34,224 bases of DNA, from positions 1-34,224 of the forward strand of contig JAQWEK010000006.1 in the NCBI GenBank assembly GCA_028704975.1. Direction: 5' to 3'. This DNA comes from Bacteroidales bacterium (GTDB taxonomy: Bacteria; Bacteroidota; Bacteroidia; Bacteroidales; UBA932). Under the pieces are notes generated by a model, which saw only the letters and a list, made by a program, of their open reading frames with translations, was not told the DNA's origin and searched no databases. A program made the position numbers and the translations under genes. How positions within the stretch are numbered: position 1 is the first letter of the stretch; every line of letters starts with the position of its first letter. Shown here in pieces: positions 21,539 through 30,708 of this stretch.

Positions 21539-22372
21539 TTAAATTATTGATTCTGCAAAACTTCTCATCCTCTCCGCATCCGGCTTTCTACCGGTAAAAA
21601 GCTCAAATCCGGGTATAGCTTGGTTGACCAGCCATTCCAGCCCGCCTATGTAATTTGGAGCGCTTGGAAATGACGGGTTTTTATAGTTTGCCTCAATTAG
21701 TAAAACTCCCGACAGGTCGCTCTTTTTTAATTCTTCTACTGTCAGCGGCAGCGCATATACCACAACGGAAACGCGTTTAACAATATCCGCCGCCTCATTC
21801 AGACCGGCAAATTCAGCTCCGATTTTTGTCGCAAATTCTTTTGCCTTATCTATGCTTCTGTTTGCTATAAAGACCTCAAATCCAGAATCTTTTAGTGCAA
21901 GGGCGGCTGCTTTCCCTGCACCGGCACAACCAACGCACAAGGCTGCCCGCATATTTTGCGGCTCAGTACCTCGCCGCAAAATTTTGTGGTTTAACGCGCT
22001 TTGCGCGGAGATGCACGCTCCCTCCGGGAGCGGCCTGCGGCTTAATAAATATTTATTAATAATTCTTCTCACCGCCCAATAATCGGTGTTGTAGGAATAG
22101 ACTTCGCTTGCCTTGAATATTAGGGTGTTGGCGGCACATAACTTTGAGGTTACGGTGTCCGGTCGCGTGACGTATTGCATCACGGATTCTTTGAAAGGTG
22201 CCGTGACATTTATGCCGCTGTATCCGCCGTCGTGAACTTTTTGCATTGCCTCTTCTACGCTCTGGGCTTCAATGAGTTCGTATTCGTCTGTATTTTCGCG
22301 GTAGGCTCTTTTGAACAAGGCCGGGCTTAAAGAGTGTTTTATCGGATTTCCTATGAGGGCGAATTTTGCCAT
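21539..22372 (-). CDS. aroE: Shikimate dehydrogenase with an apparent interdomain insertion
   Basis: 277 aa; GNPIKHSLSPALF, GINVTAPFKE, NTDYWAVRRI, NADP-site-like VGCAGAGKAAALAL. Extra segment SRRPLPEGACISAQSALNHKILRRGTEPQN lies before the Rossmann motif. Confidence 0.92.
   Translation of the reverse strand: MAKFALIGNPIKHSLSPALFKRAYRENTDEYELIEAQSVEEAMQKVHDGGYSGINVTAPFKESVMQYVTRPDTVTSKLCAANTLIFKASEVYSYNTDYWAVRRIINKYLLSRRPLPEGACISAQSALNHKILRRGTEPQNMRAALCVGCAGAGKAAALALKDSGFEVFIANRSIDKAKEFATKIGAEFAGLNEAADIVKRVSVVVYALPLTVEELKKSDLSGVLLIEANYKNPSFPSAPNYIGGLEWLVNQAIPGFELFTGRKPDAERMRSFAESII
21947..22059. repeat. Cluster of perfect inverted repeats inside the aroE frame (putative palindromic element)
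   Basis: ccgca-tattt-tgcgg (21947-21961); attttgcggc-N10-gccgcaaaat (21953-21982); cgcgc-ttt-gcgcg (21995-22007); gctccc-tcc-gggagc (22017-22031); ttaataaatatttattaa (22042-22059). Confidence 0.7.
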
Positions 22373-22405
22373 TAATTTTATCTGGTAAATATTATAATAT
22401 ATTGG

Positions 22406-23032
22406 TTACCAATTGATATGAGAAAATTTTTGTAGGAACAAGGACAGGTGGTATCCGTCTCCGAATCCGTGGTGGATTTTTACAGAGACCGGCATCATGA
22501 TTCTATTGCCGCTTTTATAAAACTTTCCGGTTACTATGTGCGGAAATGAGGCATCGAAAGGTGAAAAGGGCTCTGCAACCGCCGTAAAATTTACCCAAGG
22601 GACACAGGAAAAGCAGATAAGATTTCCATGCATATTATCCGCCCCAAGGTTGAGACCGTTCGACATTTCGGCCTGATTTTCAGTTTTTCTGGCCTCCTTT
22701 ATGAAAGAGTCTATATCGCTATTGTTGTTAAACCAGACAAAAGCCAGTGTCTTGTTTCTCTTTCTAAGATATGTCGGGCCAATACTTGTATTATCATACA
22801 GATAAACTTCCCCGTTTTCTATTCTGTATCTGAAATTTTCTATGTCGTCCGCAATCTTTAATGTGTTGTAAAGGGTTGTCATGTAAAAGGAACGTCCCGT
22901 GCTTTGTGCGTAATCGTACACCTCGGTAACGTCTACGTCCGCAAGCACTCCTCCCATGGGATATTTAAACTTTGAGAAGTACTCGTATACTTCTTTGCGT
23001 TCCCATTTTTGAATATCTATCTTCGTTTTCAT
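22406..23032 (-). CDS. Chloramphenicol acetyltransferase-family (CatA-like) O-acetyltransferase
   Basis: 208 aa; WERKEVYEYFSKFKYP; NLICFSCVPWVNFTAV; catalytic HHGFGDGYH matching the CAT HHxxxDGxH signature. Confidence 0.88.
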   Translation of the reverse strand: MKTKIDIQKWERKEVYEYFSKFKYPMGGVLADVDVTEVYDYAQSTGRSFYMTTLYNTLKIADDIENFRYRIENGEVYLYDNTSIGPTYLRKRNKTLAFVWFNNNSDIDSFIKEARKTENQAEMSNGLNLGADNMHGNLICFSCVPWVNFTAVAEPFSPFDASFPHIVTGKFYKSGNRIMMPVSVKIHHGFGDGYHLSLFLQKFSHINW

Positions 23033-23886
23033 TATTTATTCTTGTTTATATCCGACGATCTTTGTCTAAGTGCCTCGTAACATAAAATAGCCGCTGATAC
23101 AGAGACGTTTAGCGAGTCAAGTTTTCCAAGCATAGGAATCATTATTTTCTCGCTTGCCGCCTTTCTCCAAAAATCCGTAAGACCTTTTGCCTCATTCCCC
23201 ATCACAATTGCGCAGCCTCTCCTCATATCTGTATTGTAATATAATTTTGAGTCCTGCAATTGAGCCGTGTAAATGACTATATTATTCTTTTTAAGCCATT
23301 TATAGGCTTCTTCATTGGTGCAGCAGATAACGTTTTGAGTAAATATCCCTCCAAGACTTGCGCGGATTAAGTTGGGATTGTAAAGATCAGTTAGTTCATC
23401 ACATATTAACACTCCGTCTGCTCCGCAAGCGTCTGCCGTTCTTAAAAGCGCACCTAGATTTCCGGGTTTCTCAATGCTTTCAACTACCAGAATAAGAGGC
23501 TGATAGTTGCCTTTCTCATCACACTTGACTTGAAGGTTTATATCCTCCAGCCTTTTTTTCTTCTCTTTAACAATTGCTACAATTCCCTCTGTACCTGCGC
23601 GATAAGCAAGCTTGGCATAGACATCTTCTGTTACTTCAAAACAGATTTCATCTATGGCGTATTTTTTTATTTCATTAAAATTTTTCTCAGAAATTATTTT
23701 GGGGCAATAGAAAACGGTGCGCAACTCGTATCCTGCGTTGATGCAATCCAAAACTTCTCTAACTCCTTCTACAACAAATAAATGCTTTGTTCTGCGCTCT
23801 TTAGATTTCTCATAAAGCTCAAGAGCCTCTTTAATTTTTGGATTTTTTAAAGAGGTTATAAGATTTCTATCACCATCCGGAGCCAT
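23032..23886 (-). CDS. SpoU/TrmH-family RNA 2'-O-methyltransferase
   Basis: 284 aa; LVVESIEKPGNLGALLRTADACGADGVLI; AIVMGNEAKGL; IPMLGKLDSLNVSVSAAILCYE (SPOUT knot motifs). Confidence 0.94.
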   Translation of the reverse strand: MAPDGDRNLITSLKNPKIKEALELYEKSKERRTKHLFVVEGVREVLDCINAGYELRTVFYCPKIISEKNFNEIKKYAIDEICFEVTEDVYAKLAYRAGTEGIVAIVKEKKKRLEDINLQVKCDEKGNYQPLILVVESIEKPGNLGALLRTADACGADGVLICDELTDLYNPNLIRASLGGIFTQNVICCTNEEAYKWLKKNNIVIYTAQLQDSKLYYNTDMRRGCAIVMGNEAKGLTDFWRKAASEKIMIPMLGKLDSLNVSVSAAILCYEALRQRSSDINKNK

Positions 23887-23908
23887 TAGTTATCTGTCGG
23901 GAGTAAAA

Positions 23909-25444
23909 TTATTTATACTGTTCCGCCTTCATCTGAGGGAAGAACAAAACATCCTGAATAGAGGTCTGGTTGGTCATGAACATTGTCAGACGGTCCATCC
24001 CGATTCCCATTCCGCTTGTAGGGGGCATCCCGTATTCAAGAGCGCGGATGAAATCCATGTCAATATACATAGCCTCGTCATCGCCCTTGTCCTTCAGACG
24101 CAGCTGATCTCTAAATCTTTCCAGTTGGTCAACCGGGTCATTCAGTTCACTGTATGCATTTGCAAGTTCCTTGCCGCAAACAAACAGTTCAAATCTCTCA
24201 ACAAGAGTGTCATCATCTCTCTTTCTCTTTGTAAGGGGAGAGGTCGCGACAGGATAGTCGGTTACAAATGTTGGCTGGATAAGATTTTTCTCACAGAACT
24301 CTCCAAACAGAGCATCAATCAGTTTGCCAGCTCCAAAGTTTGGATCAACCTGAACTTTCAATTTCTTGCACGCATCCAGCAACTGCGTCTCATCCATGCC
24401 CGTGATATCTACGCCGGCATACTCCTTAATTGCTTCAATCATAGGCAGTCTGCGGTATGGTCCCTTAAATTCAACCTCTTGATCTCCAATTTTTAGCTTG
24501 GTGGTGCCGTTGACCGCCACTGCAACTCTTTCCAACATCTGTTCAACAAATCTCATCATCCAGTTGTAATCTTTGTAGGCAACGTAAATTTCCATTGCTG
24601 TAAATTCCGGATTGTGGGTACGGTCCATTCCCTCATTTCTGAAGTCTTTGCTGAACTCAAAAACCCCCGGATAACCACCAACTATAAGTCTCTTCAAATA
24701 AAGTTCATCCGCAATTCTCAAATACAGGTCCATATCCAAAGTGTTGTGATGTGTTACAAATGGACGTGCATTAGCTCCTCCGGGAATTGGCTGAAGAATG
24801 GGGGTCTCCACTTCCAGACAACCGTTCTCATTAAAGAAGTTGCGCATTGTGTTGTAAATCTTTGTTCTCTTAACAAAGACATCTCTTGTCTTAGGATTAA
24901 CAACCAAATCTACATACCTCTGGCGGTAGCGCAATTCGGGATCTGCAAATGCATCATAGACTGTGCCGTCTTTCTCCTTAACAATGGGAAGAACTCTAAG
25001 TGATTTGCAAAGAAGTTTTATCTCTTTTACGTGAATGGTTTTCTGCCCCGTCTGAGTTACAAAAGCGTATCCCTTTACGCCGATGAAATCTCCGATGTCC
25101 ATAAGTTTCTTAAAAACAGTGTTATACATCATCTTGTCCTCTCCCGGACAAACCTCATCTCTTTTGACGTAAGCCTGTACTCTCCCAAAATAATCTTGTA
25201 TCTCTATAAATGAAGCTGCACCCATGATTCTGCGGCTCATCAACCTTCCGGCCAGGCAAACATTCTGGAAATGCTCATTATTTTTATCATTCTCTTCTGC
25301 CTCCGGGTTAAACGCTTCCATAATCTCTTTGGATGATGTGTTAACCGGGTATTCTTCTGCGGGATACGGGTTAATTCCCAATTTCCTAAGTTCTTCCAGT
25401 GACTGACGTCTTATTTGTTCCTGTTCATTAAGATTCTGTTCCAT
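23909..25444 (-). CDS. lysS: Lysyl-tRNA synthetase, class II
   Basis: 511 aa; [55 protein letters not shown]. Confidence 0.98.
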   Translation of the reverse strand: MEQNLNEQEQIRRQSLEELRKLGINPYPAEEYPVNTSSKEIMEAFNPEAEENDKNNEHFQNVCLAGRLMSRRIMGAASFIEIQDYFGRVQAYVKRDEVCPGEDKMMYNTVFKKLMDIGDFIGVKGYAFVTQTGQKTIHVKEIKLLCKSLRVLPIVKEKDGTVYDAFADPELRYRQRYVDLVVNPKTRDVFVKRTKIYNTMRNFFNENGCLEVETPILQPIPGGANARPFVTHHNTLDMDLYLRIADELYLKRLIVGGYPGVFEFSKDFRNEGMDRTHNPEFTAMEIYVAYKDYNWMMRFVEQMLERVAVAVNGTTKLKIGDQEVEFKGPYRRLPMIEAIKEYAGVDITGMDETQLLDACKKLKVQVDPNFGAGKLIDALFGEFCEKNLIQPTFVTDYPVATSPLTKRKRDDDTLVERFELFVCGKELANAYSELNDPVDQLERFRDQLRLKDKGDDEAMYIDMDFIRALEYGMPPTSGMGIGMDRLTMFMTNQTSIQDVLFFPQMKAEQYK

Positions 25445-25491
25445 CTTTATTCTGTTAATAATAAATTATTTAGGGCCTTTTTCCAAAAGGG

Positions 25492-25499
25492 CAAATTTA
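25492..25499 (-). promoter_or_regulatory. Possible -7 element for lysS
   Basis: Minus strand TAAATTTG matches TAnnTTTG 48 bp upstream of lysS; no clear -33 TTTG. Confidence 0.4.
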
Positions 25500-25531
25500 A
25501 TATTTTTCTATGATAAATGAAATATATTCTT

Positions 25532-25539
25532 TACATTTG
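25532..25539 (+). promoter_or_regulatory. Possible -7 element for recJ
   Basis: TACATTTG 10 bp upstream of ATG 25550; no clear -33 TTTG. Confidence 0.4.
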
Positions 25540-25549
25540 CTATTTGACG

Positions 25550-27301
25550 ATGGATGTAAAAAACATAGAGAAGAAGTGGGTACTTAAAGAGCCGGGCAAC
25601 CCCCTTTACACAAGGCAACTTATGCAGGACCTTGGTGTTGATGAGGTTCTGGCAAACCTTCTGGTACAGAGGGGAGTAAGAGATTATACAGAGGCCAGAG
25701 ATTTCTTCCGACCCGATTTGAAAATGCTTCATGACCCTTTCTTAATGAAAGACATGGACGCTGCCGTTGAACGCGTTCATTCTGCCGTTGAGAAAGGAGA
25801 GAATATTCTGATTTACGGTGATTATGACGTTGACGGAACATCTGCCGTTTCCCTTGTTTATTCTTTCTTAAAAACTCTAACCAACAGGATTGACTATTAT
25901 ATTCCCGACAGATATGATGAGGGATACGGTATCTCTTTTCACGGAGTAGATTGGGCGGCTGAGCGTAAAGTGAATCTTGTAATTGCACTTGACTGCGGCA
26001 TAAAAGAGGTTAATTCTGTCAAGTATGCAAAAGAGAAGGGAATAGATTTCATAATTTGCGACCACCATTTGCAGGGCGATGTTCTTCCTCCGGCGGTTGC
26101 AGTTCTTGACCCGAAACGTTCCGATTGCGACTACCCTTTTGATGACCTGTCGGGATGCGGAGTGGGATTTAAATTAGTGCAGGGTTACGCACAGAAATAT
26201 GAAATTCCTTTTGAGAAGATTGAGACTTTGCTGGATTTGGTGGCGGTGAGTATAGCTGCTGATTTGGTGTCGGTTACAGGGGAGAACAGAGTGCTTGCAT
26301 ATTTTGGATTAAAGAGGTTAAACGAGGCGCCGCGTAGGGGGCTTCTTGCAATGATAAAACTTTCCGGACTGGAGAAGCATAAGATTACCATTGATGATAT
26401 TGTATTTAAAATCGGTCCAAGAATTAATGCTGCGGGCAGAATGGAGAGCGGCAGGACGGCCGTGGATTTACTGACTTCTCAGAATGAGGCTGATGCCACA
26501 AAGTTTGGGATGGAAATTAATGATCACAATAACGATCGTAAAAATATTGACCGCGAGATTACAAAAGAGGCTGTGGAAATTGTGAAGAAGGAGCACGATT
26601 TTGACAAATTGAATTCTACGGTTGTTTACAATAAAGGATGGCATAAAGGAGTTGTCGGAATTGTTGCAAGCCGCTTGGTAGAAGCATTTTACAGACCCAC
26701 GATAGTTCTTACAAAATCTTCCAACGGTTTTGTTACGGGTTCCGCCAGAAGTATTCCCGGTTTTGATTTGTATGAGGCTATTGAGTCTTGTTCGGATTTG
26801 CTTGAGAATTTTGGCGGCCATGTTTATGCGGCGGGTCTTACACTTAAGGAGGAGAATCTTCCGGAGTTTAAGAGACGCTTTGAAGAGATTGTCACTAAGA
26901 AGATTACAAAGGAGATACTTACTCCTATTATAAATGCGGATTCTTTCCTGGAGTTCCGCCAGATTACTCCAAAGTTCTTTAGACTTTTAAATCAGTTTCA
27001 GCCTTTCGGTCCCGGGAATCTTTCTCCCGTGTTTATTACGGAGAATGTTTATGACAACGGAAACGGCAGAAAGGTAGGCAGTTACAACGGCCATTTGAAA
27101 TTGGAACTTATCCAGGAGGATGAACCTTATCGCCCTCTTTCTGCGATTGCATTTAACATGTCTGATTACTTTGATCATTTGGAGGCGGGCAATCCAGTGG
27201 ATATCTGTTACTCAATTGCGGAGAATTTCTACCGCAGCAGCATTGCCAATGTTCAGCTGAGAATCAAGGATATACGGGAACGCAACGATTTTAGGTTCTA
27301 G
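25550..27301 (+). CDS. recJ: Single-stranded-DNA-specific exonuclease RecJ
   Basis: GENILIYGDYDVDGTSAVSLVYSFL; ALDCGIKE; FIICDHHLQGD; GPRINAAGRMESGRTAVDLL. Start moved from track 25517 to 25550 (MDVKNIEKKWVLK), the more likely start. Confidence 0.95.
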   Translation: MDVKNIEKKWVLKEPGNPLYTRQLMQDLGVDEVLANLLVQRGVRDYTEARDFFRPDLKMLHDPFLMKDMDAAVERVHSAVEKGENILIYGDYDVDGTSAVSLVYSFLKTLTNRIDYYIPDRYDEGYGISFHGVDWAAERKVNLVIALDCGIKEVNSVKYAKEKGIDFIICDHHLQGDVLPPAVAVLDPKRSDCDYPFDDLSGCGVGFKLVQGYAQKYEIPFEKIETLLDLVAVSIAADLVSVTGENRVLAYFGLKRLNEAPRRGLLAMIKLSGLEKHKITIDDIVFKIGPRINAAGRMESGRTAVDLLTSQNEADATKFGMEINDHNNDRKNIDREITKEAVEIVKKEHDFDKLNSTVVYNKGWHKGVVGIVASRLVEAFYRPTIVLTKSSNGFVTGSARSIPGFDLYEAIESCSDLLENFGGHVYAAGLTLKEENLPEFKRRFEEIVTKKITKEILTPIINADSFLEFRQITPKFFRLLNQFQPFGPGNLSPVFITENVYDNGNGRKVGSYNGHLKLELIQEDEPYRPLSAIAFNMSDYFDHLEAGNPVDICYSIAENFYRSSIANVQLRIKDIRERNDFRF

Positions 27302-27330
27302 GACGACCGTTTGGGGTGGTGTGTAATTAA

Positions 27331-27867
27331 TCAACTTATTTTTGGCCATCCGGAGGCGCTTAAAATTTTTTTTGCTATGGCCGGCTTGTCCCAGATGGTA
27401 GTATCAACTTGAATTTTTGAGCATTGTAAGTATGCCGGCTCACGAATTGTTAGCATGGTTTTTATCCATGTTTCAGTATCTGTTTCTCCTTTGGCGGCAA
27501 AGACGGGGCGTTGACTTGCCGTGTCTTTTAAGCGAAATGCTAATTCTTTGATTGTGCAAGTCATATAGACGCAAAAAGTTTTTTCTTTTATAAGCATGTT
27601 GCATTCCGGATTCACGGGCGTTCCGCCGCCGAGCGATAGAACCAGGTTTTTATCTTGGAATTCTTTTAAGATTTTTTTTAGGGCGGTCAGCTCTGTCTGT
27701 CTGAAATTTTCTTCTAAACTTTTTGCAAAATATTCAGAAATGGTACATCCTTCTTGCTCCTCTATATAATTGTCCAAATCAATGACTTGCGTCTTTAACT
27801 CTTCTGCAAGATAACGCCCCATGCCGCTTTTGCCGCATGACATAAAACCGCATAAAGAAAGTATCAT
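27331..27867 (-). CDS. aroK: Shikimate kinase
   Basis: 178 aa; MILSLCGFMSCGKSGMGRYLA (P-loop), DLDNYIEEQEGCTISEYF, ENFRQTE, LSLGGGTP, QRPVF. Confidence 0.9.
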   Translation of the reverse strand: MILSLCGFMSCGKSGMGRYLAEELKTQVIDLDNYIEEQEGCTISEYFAKSLEENFRQTELTALKKILKEFQDKNLVLSLGGGTPVNPECNMLIKEKTFCVYMTCTIKELAFRLKDTASQRPVFAAKGETDTETWIKTMLTIREPAYLQCSKIQVDTTIWDKPAIAKKILSASGWPKIS

Positions 27868-27882
27868 AGACTATCGTGAATT

Positions 27883-30672
27883 TTAGAACAAAGTAGGATT
27901 GCCGTCGTCATCTGAAGGCTGCTCATTATTAGGCTGTTCCGGGGTGTCATCAGGGATATCTTCCGGGGTTCCCGGATTTTCTTCCGGAGCCTCCGCTTTT
28001 TTCTCCGGTTCAGGCATGTCTTCATCAAGCTCTACCGGTTCAATTAAACCCACTTTCTCAACCTCGACACCGGTGAGTTTTCTGCCTTTTGCCTTCCAGC
28101 TTTTCTTCTCAACAAATTGGTCAATATCAACTATCTCATTTTCCTCTTTGGTTGTAACTGCAGCGTTTTTGCCGCGCCCGCTCTTCTCTTTAATTAAGAA
28201 CTGGATAATGGCCTTTGTGCCGGGTTTGTCTGTAAGTCTCTCCAAATAAGAGCCTTCAGCCTCCGATATGAATATGTTTGTCGGATTGTTGTTGACCTCA
28301 AAACAGAATCTCTTTATGTAGAACTTCTTTGTCTCACCGTCATAATAGACTGCTGCAAAGACTTTTTCGGGATTCAGTTTCTCTATCCTAAGGATTTCTC
28401 CCTGATAGTGATTTGTCAAATCAAAGTTAGTGGTGCAGTACGTTCCGTCTTTATAAATGGCAAGAATCATATTTCCTTCATGGAATTTTCCAAGGTATAA
28501 TCCGTGGCTATCTTCATTCAGACGGTTAATATCTTTATCAAACCAAAGAGGTTTGTCTCCAAGGGTTGACACACCTGCCGCTTTTAATTGTATCTTATGT
28601 ACAGGGTTCCTAGACAATATGTTGCCGCGGGAACCGCGTCCCTTGACTGCAAGTTGCGCAAAGTCATAATCAAATACCAGCTTCTTAAGTTTTGGTCTTG
28701 GATGCAGTATAACTTTTACCGTCTCAGCCTCTCCGTTGGGATTTGCGCTAAACCAAAGTATTGTTGAGTCTGCCTTGCCTTGAGTAACATCATACTCTTT
28801 GTCTCTTGTAACAGCCGGTACTGAAAATCTCTTTACAAAGCAGGAACCGTTTTTGCCGTCTCTGTAAATGACATTATATATGGTTCTTACATCATTCTTT
28901 ACAAAAACTCCGGCATGGATAATGTCTTTGCCGACAAACGTTTTATCTGAAATTTTTGTGACAATATATTTTCCGTTTCTTAAGAAAACGATGATGTCAT
29001 CTATGTCAGAGCAATCGCAAATGAATTGAGCATTTTCATCTTTCTTCAACTCCATGCCAACAAAACCTTCAGCAAAATTTGCGTACAATTTTGCATTTGA
29101 AACGGCAACCTTCGTTGCCTGAATCGTCTCAAAGTTTGCAATCTCCGTGCGGCGGGGAAACTCTTCTCCGTACTTTTTCTTAAGAGCCTGATAATAATCT
29201 ATTGTGAACTGTGTCAGAGAGTTAAGATGCTTCCTTACGCCTCTCATGTCACCCTCCGCTTTTGCAATTTTTGCGTTGCACTCCTTAACGTCAAACTTGG
29301 AAATTTTGCGCACCGGCTTTTCTACAAGCTTCTGAATATCATCTGTTGTGATTGGCTGCTGCAACTGATTCTGATATGCAAGCATTGCCTTGTGAATATC
29401 AGAAAGCTGCGTCTCCCAGTTCTTTGCATCTTTCTCCAATAACTTGTACTTTTTCTCTTCAAAGAAAATTTTCTCAAGAGAAAGATAGTGCCAAGTATCC
29501 TGCAACTCCTTTAACTTAATCTCAAGTTCCTGCTTAAGCAACTCTTGTGTATGATCTGTGTTAAATTTAAGGACCTCTGTAACTGTCAGGAACTGGGGCT
29601 TGTCATCTTTTATGACGCAAGTGTTTGGAGAGATTGAAACCTCACAGTCCGTAAAAGCGTACAAAGCGTCAATCGTCTTATCCGGGGAAACATCGTTATG
29701 CAGGGTAATAACAATTTTTGCCTCTTTAGAAGATTCATCATCAACTTTCTTGATTTTGATTTTTCCTTTGTCAAAGGCGGCTTTAATACTCTTTATAATG
29801 TCTCCGGAATTTTTACCGTAAGGAATTTCTGTAATCTCGATGGTTTTTTTGTCTACCCTTGCAATCTTGGCTCTGACCTTTACAACTCCTCCTCTCTTGC
29901 CGTCATTGTATCTGCCGACATCCACCATGCCTCCAGATGGAAAGTCTGGATATAATTGAAAATGCTGACCTTGCAAGTATGCAACTGAAGCGTCTATCAA
30001 TTCGTTGAAGTTATGGGGAAGAACTTTGCAGTTTAAGCCTACCGCAATACCATCGGTTCCCTGCTGCAGCAGCAAAGGAAATTTTACAGGCAGCGTAACA
30101 GGCTCTCTATTGCGTCCGTCATAAGATTTCATCCACTCGGTAGTCTTGGGATTGAATACTACCTCGTTGGCAAAGTTGCTTAAACGCGCCTCTATGTACC
30201 TTCCTGCGGCAGCCTCATCTCCGGTGACTGTGTTTCCCCAGTTTCCCTGGCAGTCTATGAGCAAATCCCTCTGCCCCATTTGTACCAGAGCGTCTTTAAT
30301 GGAGGCGTCACCGTGCGGGTGGAACTGCATTGTCTGTCCTACGATGTTTGCAACTTTATTGTAGTTGCCGTCATATAACAGTTTCATTGTATGCAAGATA
30401 CGGCGCTGAACAGGTTTAAGTCCATCCATTATGTGCGGAACGGCGCGGTCCAGAATTACATAAGAGGCGTAATCCAGGAACCAATTCTTGTACATTCCCG
30501 CAATCTTGTATTTGTTCTCTCCCTCCTGTATAACCTTGGTGAACTTGCCGGAAACTTCTCCGTCTACAACTGCATCCCGGGCTGCATCCTCAACGGATTC
30601 CTCTCCCTCTCCCGCGCGCTTATCTAACTCATCATCAGTCTCTCCGGACTTTATTTCATCATCTTCTGACAT
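27883..30672 (-). CDS. parC: DNA topoisomerase IV subunit A (ParC-type, Bacteroidetes form)
   Basis: DYASYVILDRAVPHIMDGLKPVQRRILHTM; QFHPHGDASIKDALV; AAAGRYIEARLSNFA (catalytic Tyr). ATG at 30672 preferred over the TTG at 30687 used by the track. Confidence 0.9.
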   Translation of the reverse strand: MSEDDEIKSGETDDELDKRAGEGEESVEDAARDAVVDGEVSGKFTKVIQEGENKYKIAGMYKNWFLDYASYVILDRAVPHIMDGLKPVQRRILHTMKLLYDGNYNKVANIVGQTMQFHPHGDASIKDALVQMGQRDLLIDCQGNWGNTVTGDEAAAGRYIEARLSNFANEVVFNPKTTEWMKSYDGRNREPVTLPVKFPLLLQQGTDGIAVGLNCKVLPHNFNELIDASVAYLQGQHFQLYPDFPSGGMVDVGRYNDGKRGGVVKVRAKIARVDKKTIEITEIPYGKNSGDIIKSIKAAFDKGKIKIKKVDDESSKEAKIVITLHNDVSPDKTIDALYAFTDCEVSISPNTCVIKDDKPQFLTVTEVLKFNTDHTQELLKQELEIKLKELQDTWHYLSLEKIFFEEKKYKLLEKDAKNWETQLSDIHKAMLAYQNQLQQPITTDDIQKLVEKPVRKISKFDVKECNAKIAKAEGDMRGVRKHLNSLTQFTIDYYQALKKKYGEEFPRRTEIANFETIQATKVAVSNAKLYANFAEGFVGMELKKDENAQFICDCSDIDDIIVFLRNGKYIVTKISDKTFVGKDIIHAGVFVKNDVRTIYNVIYRDGKNGSCFVKRFSVPAVTRDKEYDVTQGKADSTILWFSANPNGEAETVKVILHPRPKLKKLVFDYDFAQLAVKGRGSRGNILSRNPVHKIQLKAAGVSTLGDKPLWFDKDINRLNEDSHGLYLGKFHEGNMILAIYKDGTYCTTNFDLTNHYQGEILRIEKLNPEKVFAAVYYDGETKKFYIKRFCFEVNNNPTNIFISEAEGSYLERLTDKPGTKAIIQFLIKEKSGRGKNAAVTTKEENEIVDIDQFVEKKSWKAKGRKLTGVEVEKVGLIEPVELDEDMPEPEKKAEAPEENPGTPEDIPDDTPEQPNNEQPSDDDGNPTLF

Positions 30673-30700
30673 AAATCTTCTTCTCAAAATTGTTAGACGG

Positions 30701-30708
30701 CAAAGTTA
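30701..30708 (-). promoter_or_regulatory. Possible -7 element for parC
   Basis: Minus strand TAACTTTG matches TAnnTTTG about 28 bp upstream of ATG; no good -33 element. Confidence 0.4.

Noticed and set aside
22373-22413. AT-rich palindromes (atattataatat; attggt-t-accaat) between the cat-like gene and aroE
   Set aside because: Short, AT-rich, and partly within the cat-like stop region; expected by chance at this composition.
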